The notes under the pieces were generated by a model that was not told where the DNA came from, ran no database searches, and saw only the letters and a program-made list of their open reading frames with translations. From an uncultured Eubacteriales bacterium (GTDB taxonomy: Bacteria > Bacillota > Clostridia > Tissierellales > Peptoniphilaceae), in the NCBI GenBank assembly GCA_902488815.1, contig CABTXP010000002.1, positions 1-64,000 on the forward strand: 64,000 nt of DNA, given 5' to 3'. This document shows positions 17,745 to 26,386 of this stretch, piece after piece (the stretch's first letter is position 1; each line of letters opens with the position of its first letter). The translations under genes were made by a program, and so were the position numbers.

Positions 17745-17843
17745 AGATTCGAGAGAATCTTATTCATCTTTTTTCTTCCAATACATAAAACAATACATAG
17801 AGTTTAACTCGAAGAAGACCTCGCAAGAGGTCTTTTGTATTTT
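17745..17843 (+). ncRNA. Candidate small non-coding RNA, about 100 nt
   Basis: The stretch from the predicted start (about 17745) to the terminator has no credible ORF. It starts with a small hairpin GATTC-GAGA-GAATC (GNRA loop), has an A/U-rich single-stranded centre, and ends with the GCAA-loop terminator. CTCGA at 17808-17812 could pair alternatively with TCGAG near 17749-17753. I do not recognise it as 6S, SRP, tmRNA or a known riboswitch. A separate promoter drives the downstream radical SAM gene, so this does not look like a leader of that gene, though attenuation cannot be excluded. Confidence 0.5.
17815..17843 (+). terminator. Terminator of the candidate small RNA
   Basis: AAGACCTC (17815-17822) and GAGGTCTT (17827-17834) form a perfect stem with a GCAA tetraloop, followed by TTGTATTTTA. 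Confidence 0.88.
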
Positions 17844-17933
17844 ATCTACACATCTATTGATACCCTTTGCAAAAAATTTTAAATATATTTTATCCTCCTT
17901 CCTTAAATTCTATCTTTTTTATGTCCTTTTCCA

Positions 17934-17962
17934 TTGAATTAAATATTAAGTATGTATATAAT
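17934..17962 (+). promoter_or_regulatory. Sigma-A promoter of the radical SAM gene
   Basis: TTGAAT at 17934-17939, a 17-bp spacer and TATAAT at 17957-17962. The ribosome binding site AAAGGAG lies shortly before the ATG at 18010. Confidence 0.8.
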
Positions 17963-18009
17963 TGTATGCAGAAGCCGATAGTGAAAAACGTTAATAAAAG
18001 GAGTAAGTT

Positions 18010-19383
18010 ATGAAAGAACAAATAGCAAAATTCAGTTTGAAACAAGCTCTATCATATATTGAGAAAAATCCGGAAGAAAATTTTCCAAAACTTTTAAATT
18101 TAGTTGACGCCATTGCAGGTGACGGTCCAGACTCTTTCCCCGATCACAGGAGAGGCATAAGAGAAGCGATTGACAACCCGGATTCAAGTATGTATAAATT
18201 CATTATGGGTTTGTTTAATGACATTGACAACGACGTACTTAAGAAGACTTTTGAAAACTTTTTCTTAAATGCAGGCATCTTCAGTGCACCCAAGCTCACA
18301 AAGAGTAAAGAGAAATACAATTGTAATGTACCATTTACAATTTTACTCGACCCTACATCTGCATGTAACCTACACTGTACAGGATGTTGGGCTGCGGAAT
18401 ACGGCAACAAATTAAATCTTACCAATGAAGAAATTGATTCCATTATCACTCAAGGTAAGGAATTGGGAATATACATGTACATCTTTACAGGTGGAGAACC
18501 TCTTGTAAGAAAGAAGGACTTGCTTGAAATTTGTAGAAAGCACAACGACGTACAATTCTTATGCTTTACAAACGGCACTTTAATTGACGACGCATTTGCG
18601 GAAGAACTTCTTAAGGTTAAAAACTTTATACCCGCATTAAGTATTGAAGGCTTTGAAGACGCCACAGACTTCAGACGTGGCGAAGGTACTTATGCCAAAG
18701 TTAAAAACGCAATGAGAATACTTAGAGAACACAAGCTTCCCTTCGGTGCAAGTTGCTGTTACACATCAAAGAACATGGACTCAATAGCAAGTGACGAATT
18801 TTTCGACGACTTAATTGCAGAAGGCGTTAAGTTTATGTTCCTCTTCCACTACATGCCTGTGGGCAATGAAGCGGACACGGATTTGTTGCCGACGCCTGAA
18901 CAAAGAAAACAAATTATCGACAAGGTTAGAGAAGTGAGAGCTACTAAGCCGATATTTCCTATGGACTTCCAAAACGATGCAAGATTTGTAGGAGGTTGTA
19001 TAGCGGGCGGCCGTCAATACTTACACATTAATGCCAACGGCGACGTTGACCCCTGTGTATTTATTCACTACTCCAATGCAAATATAAGAGATAAATCTTT
19101 AATCGAATGCTTACAATCCAAAATCTTTATGGAATACAAAGAAAACATTCCATTTAACGAAAACCAATTCAGACCTTGCCCTATGTTGGAAAACCCCGGC
19201 ATGATTCAAGAGATGGTAAAGAGATCCGGAGCTCACTCTACAGACTTACAATCACCTGAAACTGTAGACAATTTACTTACAAAGTGTGAAGACTATGCAG
19301 CAAATTGGACACCGACAGCTGATGAAGTTTGGGAAAGAGTAAAGAAAGAAAAAGCGGAAAAAGAAAAAGCGAAAGTTAAATAA
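18010..19383 (+). CDS. Radical SAM protein with SPASM-like C-terminal cysteines
   Basis: Predicted radical SAM enzyme of 457 aa. The core cluster is C119, C123, C126 (CNLHCTGCW, CX3CX2C), preceded by about 105 residues of helical N-terminus. IFTGGEPLV is the SAM-binding glycine motif. Downstream cysteines in FVGGCIAGG, GDVDPCVF and RPCPML resemble a SPASM-type auxiliary-cluster domain. The C-terminal tail is almost only K, E and A. No peptide precursor gene is visible next to it, so I cannot say whether it modifies a peptide or another substrate. It is monocistronic with its own promoter. Confidence 0.75.
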   Translation: MKEQIAKFSLKQALSYIEKNPEENFPKLLNLVDAIAGDGPDSFPDHRRGIREAIDNPDSSMYKFIMGLFNDIDNDVLKKTFENFFLNAGIFSAPKLTKSKEKYNCNVPFTILLDPTSACNLHCTGCWAAEYGNKLNLTNEEIDSIITQGKELGIYMYIFTGGEPLVRKKDLLEICRKHNDVQFLCFTNGTLIDDAFAEELLKVKNFIPALSIEGFEDATDFRRGEGTYAKVKNAMRILREHKLPFGASCCYTSKNMDSIASDEFFDDLIAEGVKFMFLFHYMPVGNEADTDLLPTPEQRKQIIDKVREVRATKPIFPMDFQNDARFVGGCIAGGRQYLHINANGDVDPCVFIHYSNANIRDKSLIECLQSKIFMEYKENIPFNENQFRPCPMLENPGMIQEMVKRSGAHSTDLQSPETVDNLLTKCEDYAANWTPTADEVWERVKKEKAEKEKAKVK

Positions 19384-19478
19384 AATTAACCGGAGATTTG
19401 TTCCTCCTCTTACTTTATGGACAACAAATGCCAATTAGGCAATTAGTTGTTATAATAAGGTAAAGGGAGGAATTTTTT

Positions 19479-20657
19479 ATGTACGATTTTACAACAATTT
19501 TAGATAGAAGTAATTGCGGCTCATCAAAGTGGGAGCTGATGAAGTCAAAATGCAGAGATATTAAAGGCATAGCACCTCTTTCAGTTGCGGACATGGAAAT
19601 TCAAACGGCACCTGAAATTAAAGAGTGTTTAAAGAAAGCCATAGACGACACGGTCTTAGGCTATTCTATGGCAACACCTACATATAAAGACAGCATTATA
19701 AATTGGATGGACAGGCACTATAATTTTAAATTTGAACCGGAGGACATAGTATCAACTGCAAGTGTAGTCGCAGGATTTTTTAATGCAATAAGAGTCTTGA
19801 CGGAAGAAAATTCAGGCGTAGTAATTATGCCTCCCGTTTATCCCCCGTTTTTTGCGGCGGCAAAGAGTAATCACAGAACACTTGTGGAGTGCCCTTTAAT
19901 AGAAAATAAGGGTCACTACGAAATAAATTTCGATCTCTTTGACAAGCTTACACAAGATCCTAAGAACAAAACTCTTTTGTTCTGCTCACCACACAATCCT
20001 GTAGGACGTGTTTGGACTTTGGAAGAACTAAAAAAACTTGGCGAAATTATTATTAAAAACGACGTCCTTTTACTTGCGGATGAAATACACATGGACATTG
20101 TGATGCCGGGATACAAGCACCACGTGTTTGAAACTGTACTGCCTGAACTTAAAGACAGAACAATTACCTTCACATCTACATCAAAGACATTTAACTTGGC
20201 GGGAATTGCCTTAAGTAACATTATTATTCCAAATGAAGAGCTTCGCGAAAAATTTGTACAAGGCCTACAAGATGCGGCTGCAGTTCCCCACCAAACTTTG
20301 GGCTTTGTGGCAACGGAGTGCGCCTACAATCACTCCGAAGATTGGTATAAGGAGCTTCTTAAATTAATAGACAAAAATCAACACACTGTACATGAATTTT
20401 TTAAAGAAAAATTCCCCCAAATTAAAGCGCCCTTACTTGAAGGCACTTACTTAATGTGGATTGACTTCAGAGTTCTCGATCTGAGCTGTGAAGAGTTGGA
20501 AAAATTCTTAGACGACAAGGCTAAACTCTTTGTAAATCCGGGATACACCTTCGGCAAAGAAGGAGAAGGCTTCGCAAGAATAAATCTTGCCTGCCCCGAA
20601 TCCACAATAAGAGATGCCCTTAACCGATTGGAAAAAGCACTAAAGGAAATATTATAG
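19479..20657 (+). CDS. MalY/PatB family PLP-dependent aminotransferase or C-S lyase
   Basis: Fold-type I PLP enzyme of the MalY/PatB group, known members of which act as cystathionine beta-lyases. The N-terminus IPPLSVADM-like segment reads KGIAPLSVADMEIQTAPE. PLP-binding residues are in SPHNPVGRVW, LADEIHMDIV and the Schiff-base K236 (STSKTFNLAG). Length 392 aa is normal. A GGGAGG site precedes the ATG. polA starts 3 nt after its stop, so they are probably co-transcribed. Whether it makes homocysteine or degrades cysteine cannot be decided from sequence. Confidence 0.88.
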   Translation: MYDFTTILDRSNCGSSKWELMKSKCRDIKGIAPLSVADMEIQTAPEIKECLKKAIDDTVLGYSMATPTYKDSIINWMDRHYNFKFEPEDIVSTASVVAGFFNAIRVLTEENSGVVIMPPVYPPFFAAAKSNHRTLVECPLIENKGHYEINFDLFDKLTQDPKNKTLLFCSPHNPVGRVWTLEELKKLGEIIIKNDVLLLADEIHMDIVMPGYKHHVFETVLPELKDRTITFTSTSKTFNLAGIALSNIIIPNEELREKFVQGLQDAAAVPHQTLGFVATECAYNHSEDWYKELLKLIDKNQHTVHEFFKEKFPQIKAPLLEGTYLMWIDFRVLDLSCEELEKFLDDKAKLFVNPGYTFGKEGEGFARINLACPESTIRDALNRLEKALKEIL

Positions 20658-20659
20658 AT

Positions 20660-23281
20660 ATGAAAAAAATTTTGATAATTGACGGCTCAAGTCTTTTTTT
20701 CAGAGCCTTCTACGCTCTGCCACCATTAAAAAATTCTAAAGGCTTCCCCACAAATGCCATCTACGGCTTTGTGTCCATGCTTGAGAATGCAGTTGAAACT
20801 GTAAAGCCTACACACTTGGCTGTGTGCTTCGACTTAAAGGGCAAGACCTTCAGACATGTGGAATATGAAGACTACAAGGCCAACAGACAGAAGATGCCTG
20901 ACGAATTGGGAGCACAGTTTCCCGTTGTGAGAGAAATTTTAGACCTTATGAATATTAAAGTCCTTGAAAGCAGCAAGTATGAAGCTGACGACTTGGCAGG
21001 CTCCCTTGCAAAAATTGCGGAAGGCGAAGGCTTTCAGTCCGTCCTTTTAACTGGCGACAAGGACTATTTCCAACTTATTTCCGAAAACACCTTGGTCTTA
21101 ATGACTCGAAAAGGCATTACGGAAATGGACATATATGATCTGGAAAAGTTGGATGAAGTCTACGGCCTTACTCCCGAAGAGTTTATTGACTTAAAAGGCC
21201 TTATGGGCGACCCTTCTGACAATATCCCCGGCGTAAAAGGCGTAGGAGAAAAGACGGGACTTAAACTTTTAAAAGAATTCGGAAGCATCGAAAATATTTA
21301 CCAAAACTTGGAGCAAGTCTCAGGCAAGGCTTTAAAGGAAAAATTATCCAATGACAAAGCACAGGCCTTTATGAGTAAAAGACTTGCCACAATAATTCGC
21401 GACGTAAAAATTGATGAGGACATAGACGATTTTAAAGTTCAGCCCTATCAATTGGATGAGCTTGTAGAACTCTATCGCGACTATGAATTTAACACTCTCC
21501 TTCGCAGACTTCCAATTGAAAAAGAAACAGTAGAGAAAAAAGAAATGCAAATGTCCGACGACTCATTTGTGGACTACTTGTCAAAGATTAAAGGCAAAAA
21601 TGTGGCGATAAAATTTTTCACGGAAGGTAAAGTTTATGAAGGTATAACACCTACCTACCTTGCATTGATGGCAGAGGGAGAAGATCCCGCCTTCTACGAC
21701 TTTGACAAAACACTTTTGGATAAATTAAAAAAAGCTGTTGAGTCAAAAGACATTACCCTTTCAGGCCACAACATTAAAGAAGATTTAATCATCTTAATGC
21801 ACTACGGCATAGATGGTGCGAAAATTGAATACGATTCTGAAATCGCACAGTATCTCTTGACTCCCGAAGACTCAGGTTACGCCATTGAAAAGCTTACTCT
21901 CACTCACTTGGGAGAAAAAATGGAGACCTTGGAAGATATTTTAGGCAAGGGCAAAAAATATGTACCTCTTAAAGACAAGAGAGAGGAAGTAAGGCACTAT
22001 GCCGGTGAATATTTAATCAACTTTTTTGAAATTAAAAAAGTTCAGGAAAGTTTGATGGATGAAGAGTCGAAGAAGCTCTTTAGAGAAATTGAAATGCCTT
22101 TAGTTGAAGTCCTTGCAAGTATGGAGCTTGAAGGCTTTAAAGTTGAAAAGCAAGTGCTAAAGGATATAGGATCCGAGCTTACAGAAAAGCTTAAGACTTT
22201 GGAAGAAGAAATATACGAAGAAGCGGGACAAGAATTTAATCTCAACTCACCAAAGCAGTTGGGCGAAATTTTATTTGAAAAATTAAACTTCCCCGTCATT
22301 AAAAAAACCAAGACCGGCTACAGTACGGCTGCCGATGTTTTGGAAAAGTTAAAAGGCGAAGGCCCCATTATAGAAAATATTTTGGAATACAGAAAGCTTT
22401 CCAAGCTAATGTCAACATATGTGGACGGAATTATGGACATAATTGTGGACGGCAAAATTCACTCAAGCTTTAACCAAACCACAGCTGTCACGGGAAGAAT
22501 TTCAAGTACGGAGCCCAACCTTCAAAATATTCCCATAAGAACACCTGAGGGTAGGTTAATAAGAAAGGCCTTTGTGCCCACTGAGGGCTCTCAACTAATA
22601 GATGCGGACTATTCACAAATCGAACTGCGCATCTTGGCACATGTATCCGGCGACGAGCACATGCAACTTGCATTTAAAAACAAGGAAGACATTCACACTT
22701 CCACGGCATCAAAGGTCTTTCACGTAAAGCCTGAAGATGTAACAGGTGACTTGCGTGCCAAGGCAAAGGCTGTAAACTTCGGCATCGTCTACGGCATCAG
22801 CGACTACGGCTTGTCCCAAAATTTAAATATACCGCGCCAAGAGGCCAAGGAATATATAGACAACTATTTAAACAACTACAAAGACATTAAAAAATTTATG
22901 CACGACATAGTTGAACTTGGCAAGAAGCAAGGCTATGTTCGCACAATATTTGGCAGAAAGAGAAACATTCCCGAGCTATCAAACAGAAACTTCAACATAA
23001 GAAGCTTCGGCGAAAGAATTGCCCTTAACACGCCGATACAAGGAAGTGCAGCGGACATTATAAAAATCGCAATGGTAAAAGTTTACAACAAGCTTAAATC
23101 GGAACACATGGACACAAAGTTAATACTTCAAGTGCACGACGAATTGATTTTAAACTCACCTAAGAGTGAAGTGGAAAAGGCAAAGAAGATTTTGACAGAG
23201 ACTATGGAAGGCGCCGCAGACCTTGATGTGGACTTGGTAGTTGATGTGGAAGTATTGGACAATTGGTATGATGCGAAGTAA
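20660..23281 (+). CDS. polA: DNA polymerase I, proofreading domain degenerate
   Basis: Repair and Okazaki-fragment-processing polymerase. The N-terminal 5'-3' exonuclease (1-290) is intact by eye (DGSSLFFRAFYALP, CFDLKGKTFRH, KYEADDLAG, LTGDKDYFQL). The middle domain lacks the metal-binding DxE of a 3'-5' exonuclease (it reads VAIKFFTEG) and the final YxxxD has become YAGEY, so proofreading is predicted absent, as in Bacillus-type Pol I. The polymerase domain has DADYSQIELR, KAKAVNFGIVYG and the catalytic VHDEL. Length 873 aa. Confidence 0.97.
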   Translation: MKKILIIDGSSLFFRAFYALPPLKNSKGFPTNAIYGFVSMLENAVETVKPTHLAVCFDLKGKTFRHVEYEDYKANRQKMPDELGAQFPVVREILDLMNIKVLESSKYEADDLAGSLAKIAEGEGFQSVLLTGDKDYFQLISENTLVLMTRKGITEMDIYDLEKLDEVYGLTPEEFIDLKGLMGDPSDNIPGVKGVGEKTGLKLLKEFGSIENIYQNLEQVSGKALKEKLSNDKAQAFMSKRLATIIRDVKIDEDIDDFKVQPYQLDELVELYRDYEFNTLLRRLPIEKETVEKKEMQMSDDSFVDYLSKIKGKNVAIKFFTEGKVYEGITPTYLALMAEGEDPAFYDFDKTLLDKLKKAVESKDITLSGHNIKEDLIILMHYGIDGAKIEYDSEIAQYLLTPEDSGYAIEKLTLTHLGEKMETLEDILGKGKKYVPLKDKREEVRHYAGEYLINFFEIKKVQESLMDEESKKLFREIEMPLVEVLASMELEGFKVEKQVLKDIGSELTEKLKTLEEEIYEEAGQEFNLNSPKQLGEILFEKLNFPVIKKTKTGYSTAADVLEKLKGEGPIIENILEYRKLSKLMSTYVDGIMDIIVDGKIHSSFNQTTAVTGRISSTEPNLQNIPIRTPEGRLIRKAFVPTEGSQLIDADYSQIELRILAHVSGDEHMQLAFKNKEDIHTSTASKVFHVKPEDVTGDLRAKAKAVNFGIVYGISDYGLSQNLNIPRQEAKEYIDNYLNNYKDIKKFMHDIVELGKKQGYVRTIFGRKRNIPELSNRNFNIRSFGERIALNTPIQGSAADIIKIAMVKVYNKLKSEHMDTKLILQVHDELILNSPKSEVEKAKKILTETMEGAADLDVDLVVDVEVLDNWYDAK

Positions 23282-23879
23282 GTATATAGGAATTACAGGA
23301 AGTATATCCACAGGCAAATCTACAGTGACGGAGTATTTGTTATCAAAAGGATACAAAGTTGTAGATGCGGACAAAATTGCAAGAGAAGTCTACGACTCGA
23401 AAGAAGTCTTTGAAAAGACGGTGGAGGCCTTCGGCAAGGACATACTTGAAGACGGTAAAATTGACAGAATAAAGTTGGGCAAAAAAGTTTTCGGCGACAA
23501 AGAAGCTTTGGACACCTTGAGTAAAATCGTCCATCCCCAAATACTTTTAAATATAAGAGAAGAAGCTTTAAGCTACGACGAGGATGTCATCTTCTTGGAC
23601 ATTCCTCTTTTAATCGAGATGATTGATGACATAAAAAACATTATCGATCTTGCGGAAGTTTGGGTTGTGTATATCCCTGAAGAGTTACAAATCAAAAGAC
23701 TTATGGCGAGAGACAATATAAGTAAAGAAATGGCTCTTAAAAAAATCAGCTCCCAAATTTCAATTGAAGAAAAGAAATCTGTCGCCGATGTTGTCATAGA
23801 AAACACAGGCACACTAAGTGACCTATATGAAAGAGTGGACAAAGAGCTTATAAGATTAAAAATAAAAGGACAGGATTAA
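23268..23879 (+). CDS. coaE: Dephospho-CoA kinase
   Basis: Last enzyme of coenzyme A synthesis, phosphorylating the 3'-hydroxyl of dephospho-CoA. The P-loop is GSISTGKST within IGITGSISTGKST, and the family motifs VVDADKIAREV and DIPLLIE follow. I start it at 23268 (ATGATGCGAAG), overlapping the polA stop by 14 nt, because homologues begin just before YIGITGS; an ATG at 23241 would add nine residues without a visible ribosome binding site. The polA-coaE order is usual in Bacillota. Confidence 0.95.
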   Translation: MMRSKYIGITGSISTGKSTVTEYLLSKGYKVVDADKIAREVYDSKEVFEKTVEAFGKDILEDGKIDRIKLGKKVFGDKEALDTLSKIVHPQILLNIREEALSYDEDVIFLDIPLLIEMIDDIKNIIDLAEVWVVYIPEELQIKRLMARDNISKEMALKKISSQISIEEKKSVADVVIENTGTLSDLYERVDKELIRLKIKGQD

Positions 23880-23889
23880 CTCCTGTCCT
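23868..23889. terminator. Bidirectional terminator between coaE and the macro-domain gene
   Basis: AGGACAGGA (23868-23876) pairs with TCCTGTCCT (23881-23889). T-rich tracts follow on both strands (CTTTTTATT on plus, TTTTATTTTT on minus), as expected for convergent genes. Confidence 0.93.
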
Positions 23890-23896
23890 CTTTTTA

Positions 23897-24397
23897 TTAT
23901 CTTCCGAGACTTTTTAAATAATTTAAAGTCCTCTCATCAAAAATTACCAACGACACATCCATGTCATTTGTCTTTAAAAAATTTTCAATTGCATCCACCG
24001 CAACTTTGTACGCCTCTTCCAAAGGATAGCCGTAGATCCCCGAAGAGATTAAGGGAAATGCTATGGAAGATAAATTATTTTCTTTCGCAAGCTTTAAAGA
24101 GTTGGTGTAAGAATCTCTTAACAACCTTTCACTCTCTTTCATTGCCGCGGAATTATACACGGGGCCTGCAGTGTGTACCACATATCTTGCCGGCAAATTA
24201 AATCCGGGCGTGATGACAGCCTCTCCCGTCCTTATAGGTGCAAGCACATCACAAGCCATTTGAAGATCTCTTGCACCTGCAGCATTGAAGATTGCTCCGC
24301 AGACACCTCCGCCCTGTTTAAGGCCTGTGTTAGCCGCATTGACTATTGCATCTGTTTCAAGCTTAGTAATGTCCCCTGAAATAATTTTTAATACCAT
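23897..24397 (-). CDS. Macro domain protein (O-acetyl-ADP-ribose deacetylase-like)
   Basis: A stand-alone macro domain of 166 aa that binds and probably hydrolyses ADP-ribose derivatives, as YmdB-type proteins do. Visible motifs are GDITKLETDAIVNAANTGL, the QGGGVCGAIFNAAG loop, RYVVHTAGPVY, and the phosphate loop FPLISSGIYGYP. No ADP-ribosyltransferase or sirtuin gene is adjacent. It is convergent with coaE and has a GGAGGAAGT site before its ATG. Confidence 0.92.
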   Translation of the reverse strand: MVLKIISGDITKLETDAIVNAANTGLKQGGGVCGAIFNAAGARDLQMACDVLAPIRTGEAVITPGFNLPARYVVHTAGPVYNSAAMKESERLLRDSYTNSLKLAKENNLSSIAFPLISSGIYGYPLEEAYKVAVDAIENFLKTNDMDVSLVIFDERTLNYLKSLGR

Positions 24398-24415
24398 ACT
24401 TCCTCCTAAATAAAA

Positions 24416-24437
24416 AAACCATGGATGCCCATGGTTT
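24416..24437 (-). terminator. Terminator of the rplM-rpsI operon
   Basis: AAACCATGG (24416-24424) and CCATGGTTT (24429-24437) form the stem, with T-tract on the minus strand. It lies just after the rpsI stop. Confidence 0.9.
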
Positions 24438-24441
24438 AATA

Positions 24442-24831
24442 TTATCTCTTTGAGAATTGTGGCGCTCTTCTTGCTTTTTTAAGACCGTATTTCTTTCTTT
24501 CCTTCATACGTGGATCTCTTGTCAAGAATCCTGCCTTTTTAAGAATAGGCCTAAGTTCAGCATCATATTCCAATAGAGCTCTTGCAACGCCGTGTTGTAC
24601 AGCTCCCGCTTGGCCTGTAAATCCGCCGCCAACTACCTTTACAATAACGTCAAATTGGTTTTCAGTTTCTGTAAGTGTAAGTGGAGCTTTTGCCACTGTT
24701 CTTAGTGTTTCATAATCGAAATATTCATTTATATCTCTTCCGTTAAGTTCAAACTTACCGCTACCGGGCAATAGTCTAACTGTTGCTACAGAAGTTTTTC
24801 TTCTTCCTGTTCCTCTAAATTGTTTTACCAT
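24442..24831 (-). CDS. rpsI: 30S ribosomal protein uS9
   Basis: Small-subunit protein whose C-terminal tail reaches the P-site t[37 protein letters not shown] and the C-terminal [12 protein letters not shown] are diagnostic; the terminal Lys-Arg is intact. Length 129 aa. Co-transcribed 13 nt after rplM. Confidence 0.98.
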   Translation of the reverse strand: MVKQFRGTGRRKTSVATVRLLPGSGKFELNGRDINEYFDYETLRTVAKAPLTLTETENQFDVIVKVVGGGFTGQAGAVQHGVARALLEYDAELRPILKKAGFLTRDPRMKERKKYGLKKARRAPQFSKR

Positions 24832-24844
24832 AATCTCCTACCTC

Positions 24845-25273
24845 TCAAAATTCATATACTTCAGGTTTTTGTGCTTCATGGGGATGATCAGGTCCCGCGT
24901 AAACTTTTAACTTTCTGTACATTTGTCTTCCAAGAGAATTCTTAGGAAGCATACCTTTTACAGCGTGTTCAATAATGAATTCAGGTTTCTTTGCAAGTAG
25001 TTGATTATATGGAACTTCCTTTCTTCCTCCCGGATATCCTGAGTGAGAAATGTAGTTCTTCTTATTCCATTTATCGCCTGTAAGTTTAACTTTGTCGGCA
25101 TTAATAACAACGACGAAATCTCCGGTGTCCACATGTGGAGTATAAATCGGTTTATTTTTGCCTCTTAAAATATTTGCTACTTCAGTTGCAAGTCTGCCAA
25201 GTACCTTGCCTTCAGCATCAATTACATACCATTTTCTTTCTATTTGTTCAGCTTTTGCCATGTAACTTTTCAA
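24845..25273 (-). CDS. rplM: 50S ribosomal protein uL13
   Basis: Early-assembly large-subunit protein. [34 protein letters not shown] and the C-terminal [17 protein letters not shown] are diagnostic. The start is placed at a TTG at 25273, seven nt after AGGAGG, giving the usual 142 aa; the longer open frame to 25339 covers the leader RNA and promoter. In many Bacillota rplM-rpsI follow truA directly, whereas here they lie about 11 kb away. Confidence 0.97.
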   Translation of the reverse strand: MKSYMAKAEQIERKWYVIDAEGKVLGRLATEVANILRGKNKPIYTPHVDTGDFVVVINADKVKLTGDKWNKKNYISHSGYPGGRKEVPYNQLLAKKPEFIIEHAVKGMLPKNSLGRQMYRKLKVYAGPDHPHEAQKPEVYEF

Positions 25274-25320
25274 GCTACTTCCTCCTAATCGTTTAAAAAA
25301 TTTCCGGGGCTTTTTAAACA
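25274..25320 (-). promoter_or_regulatory. rplM: rplM 5' leader with hairpin, possible L13 autoregulatory leader
   Basis: The transcript between the promoter and the TTG start contains a 9-bp stem (GTTTAAAAA with TTTTTAAAC) capped by GCCCCGGAA, just upstream of AGGAGG. Bacillota L13 leaders are known autoregulatory elements; identity with that family is inferred from position and the short hairpin only. Confidence 0.4.
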
Positions 25321-25326
25321 ACGTAC

Positions 25327-25355
25327 ATTGTACTATCATAGACTCCCTTTGTCAA
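25327..25355 (-). promoter_or_regulatory. Sigma-A promoter of rplM-rpsI
   Basis: On the minus strand TTGACA (25355-25350), 17-bp spacer, TACAAT (25332-25327). It lies between the upstream gene end at 25374 and the rplM leader. Confidence 0.88.
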
Positions 25356-25373
25356 GGAGTTTCTAACCTGTCT

Positions 25374-25862
25374 TTAAAAATTATGTGCAATGTGTGCCGC
25401 AGCTGCAGCAATTATTGCGGAAACTATATCGTCTGCAAATGTAGTTACTTCGTTCTCAGATTTTCTCGCGTCCAGTTCGCCTATTAGTCCCGGCTTTTCC
25501 TTATCAAGGTATCCGAAGTTTGTAAGTCCTATTGAGCCGAATACATTTGTTATGCCGAGGACTAAAATTTCATCTACGCCGAAAAGTCCTTCGTCCGTCT
25601 CAACTAAGTCTTGGATGGGCTCGGGCAAAAGTTTTTTGTTTGCCATCTCGTCAAGAGCAAGTCCTGTAAGCACTGCATGATCCACTTCTCTCTTTGCAAG
25701 AACCTTCATAACACTTTCAATACAGTCGTCAATAGTTATCTTGTCGTTGTACTTCTTTTGAAGTTCAAGGACCATTGCAGCCATTGCATCAACTTCTATT
25801 CCTCTTTCTCTAAGCTTTTCTATTGTCATATTTCTAAGTTCTATCATTGAATATTTATACAC
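25374..25862 (-). CDS. Phosphatidylglycerophosphatase A family protein (YutG-like)
   Basis: The C-terminal half matches PgpA-type proteins: VFGSIGLTNFGYLDKEKPGLIGELD and FADDIVSAIIAAAAAHIAH. The N-terminal 80 residues form a helical extension (LRERGIEVDAMAAMVLELQ) as in Bacillus YutG. Catalysed step would be dephosphorylation of phosphatidylglycerophosphate, but YutG-type members are poorly characterised. Unlike E. coli PgpA it shows only weak hydrophobic segments. It is the last gene of a four-gene unit and abuts the SNase gene by one base. Confidence 0.72.
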   Translation of the reverse strand: MYKYSMIELRNMTIEKLRERGIEVDAMAAMVLELQKKYNDKITIDDCIESVMKVLAKREVDHAVLTGLALDEMANKKLLPEPIQDLVETDEGLFGVDEILVLGITNVFGSIGLTNFGYLDKEKPGLIGELDARKSENEVTTFADDIVSAIIAAAAAHIAHNF

Positions 25863-26386
25863 TATATATCTCCTCTCGTTGTTCCTTCTTCATTTAATTC
25901 CCACATACCTGTTTTGTTTTTCTTAGCCTCTTTGCCCAACTTTAAAAATACATCACTGTACTTTGTATTTGGCTTAAAGTTGTAGGGCTTTGCCAGTCCT
26001 TCGGAAATTAAAATTGCGGAAAAATTCTTCTCTTTAATCTCCTCATAGGTAAAGTTATTTGGCTTTTCTATCCAAATATATCTCAAGTCTCTGTCGTATT
26101 GGTCCTTTTTTTCTATATCTTCTTCCAAATAAACAACTTTGTATAAAAGTAAGTCCTCCGCCCTCTCACGAGCTTCCTCTGCAAGTTCTTCCTCGCCTCT
26201 CTCAGGGGCGTTTAATCCGATTATCCTTATCTTCTTACCCTTGTCCGTGTAAACTGTATCTCCGTCTACTACTTTTGTTATGTGAGCTTCTTTAAGATTC
26301 GGGCCTGAAAAAGGTAGAAATTTTACTATTAAAAGGGCAATTACAATAATTTGTAAAATCCTAAACAGCTGTCTCTTATTTCTCAT
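25862..26386 (-). CDS. Staphylococcal nuclease-like (thermonuclease family) protein, membrane-anchored or secreted
   Basis: An N-terminal hydrophobic stretch (about residues 8-25) is a signal peptide or anchor. The OB-fold nuclease domain has VVDGDTVYTDKGKKIRIIGLNAPE, with the calcium-binding Asp and first catalytic Arg, then YDRDLRYIW with the second Arg region, and ends KNKTGMWEL. Length 174 aa fits exported SNase-like proteins that degrade DNA/RNA outside the cell. It overlaps the upstream membrane gene by ATGA. Confidence 0.85.
   Translation of the reverse strand: MRNKRQLFRILQIIVIALLIVKFLPFSGPNLKEAHITKVVDGDTVYTDKGKKIRIIGLNAPERGEEELAEEARERAEDLLLYKVVYLEEDIEKKDQYDRDLRYIWIEKPNNFTYEEIKEKNFSAILISEGLAKPYNFKPNTKYSDVFLKLGKEAKKNKTGMWELNEEGTTRGDI

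Noticed and set aside
23241..23267. Earlier ATG for coaE
   Set aside because: Nine extra residues lie fully inside polA without ribosome binding site and before the conserved YIGITGS start.
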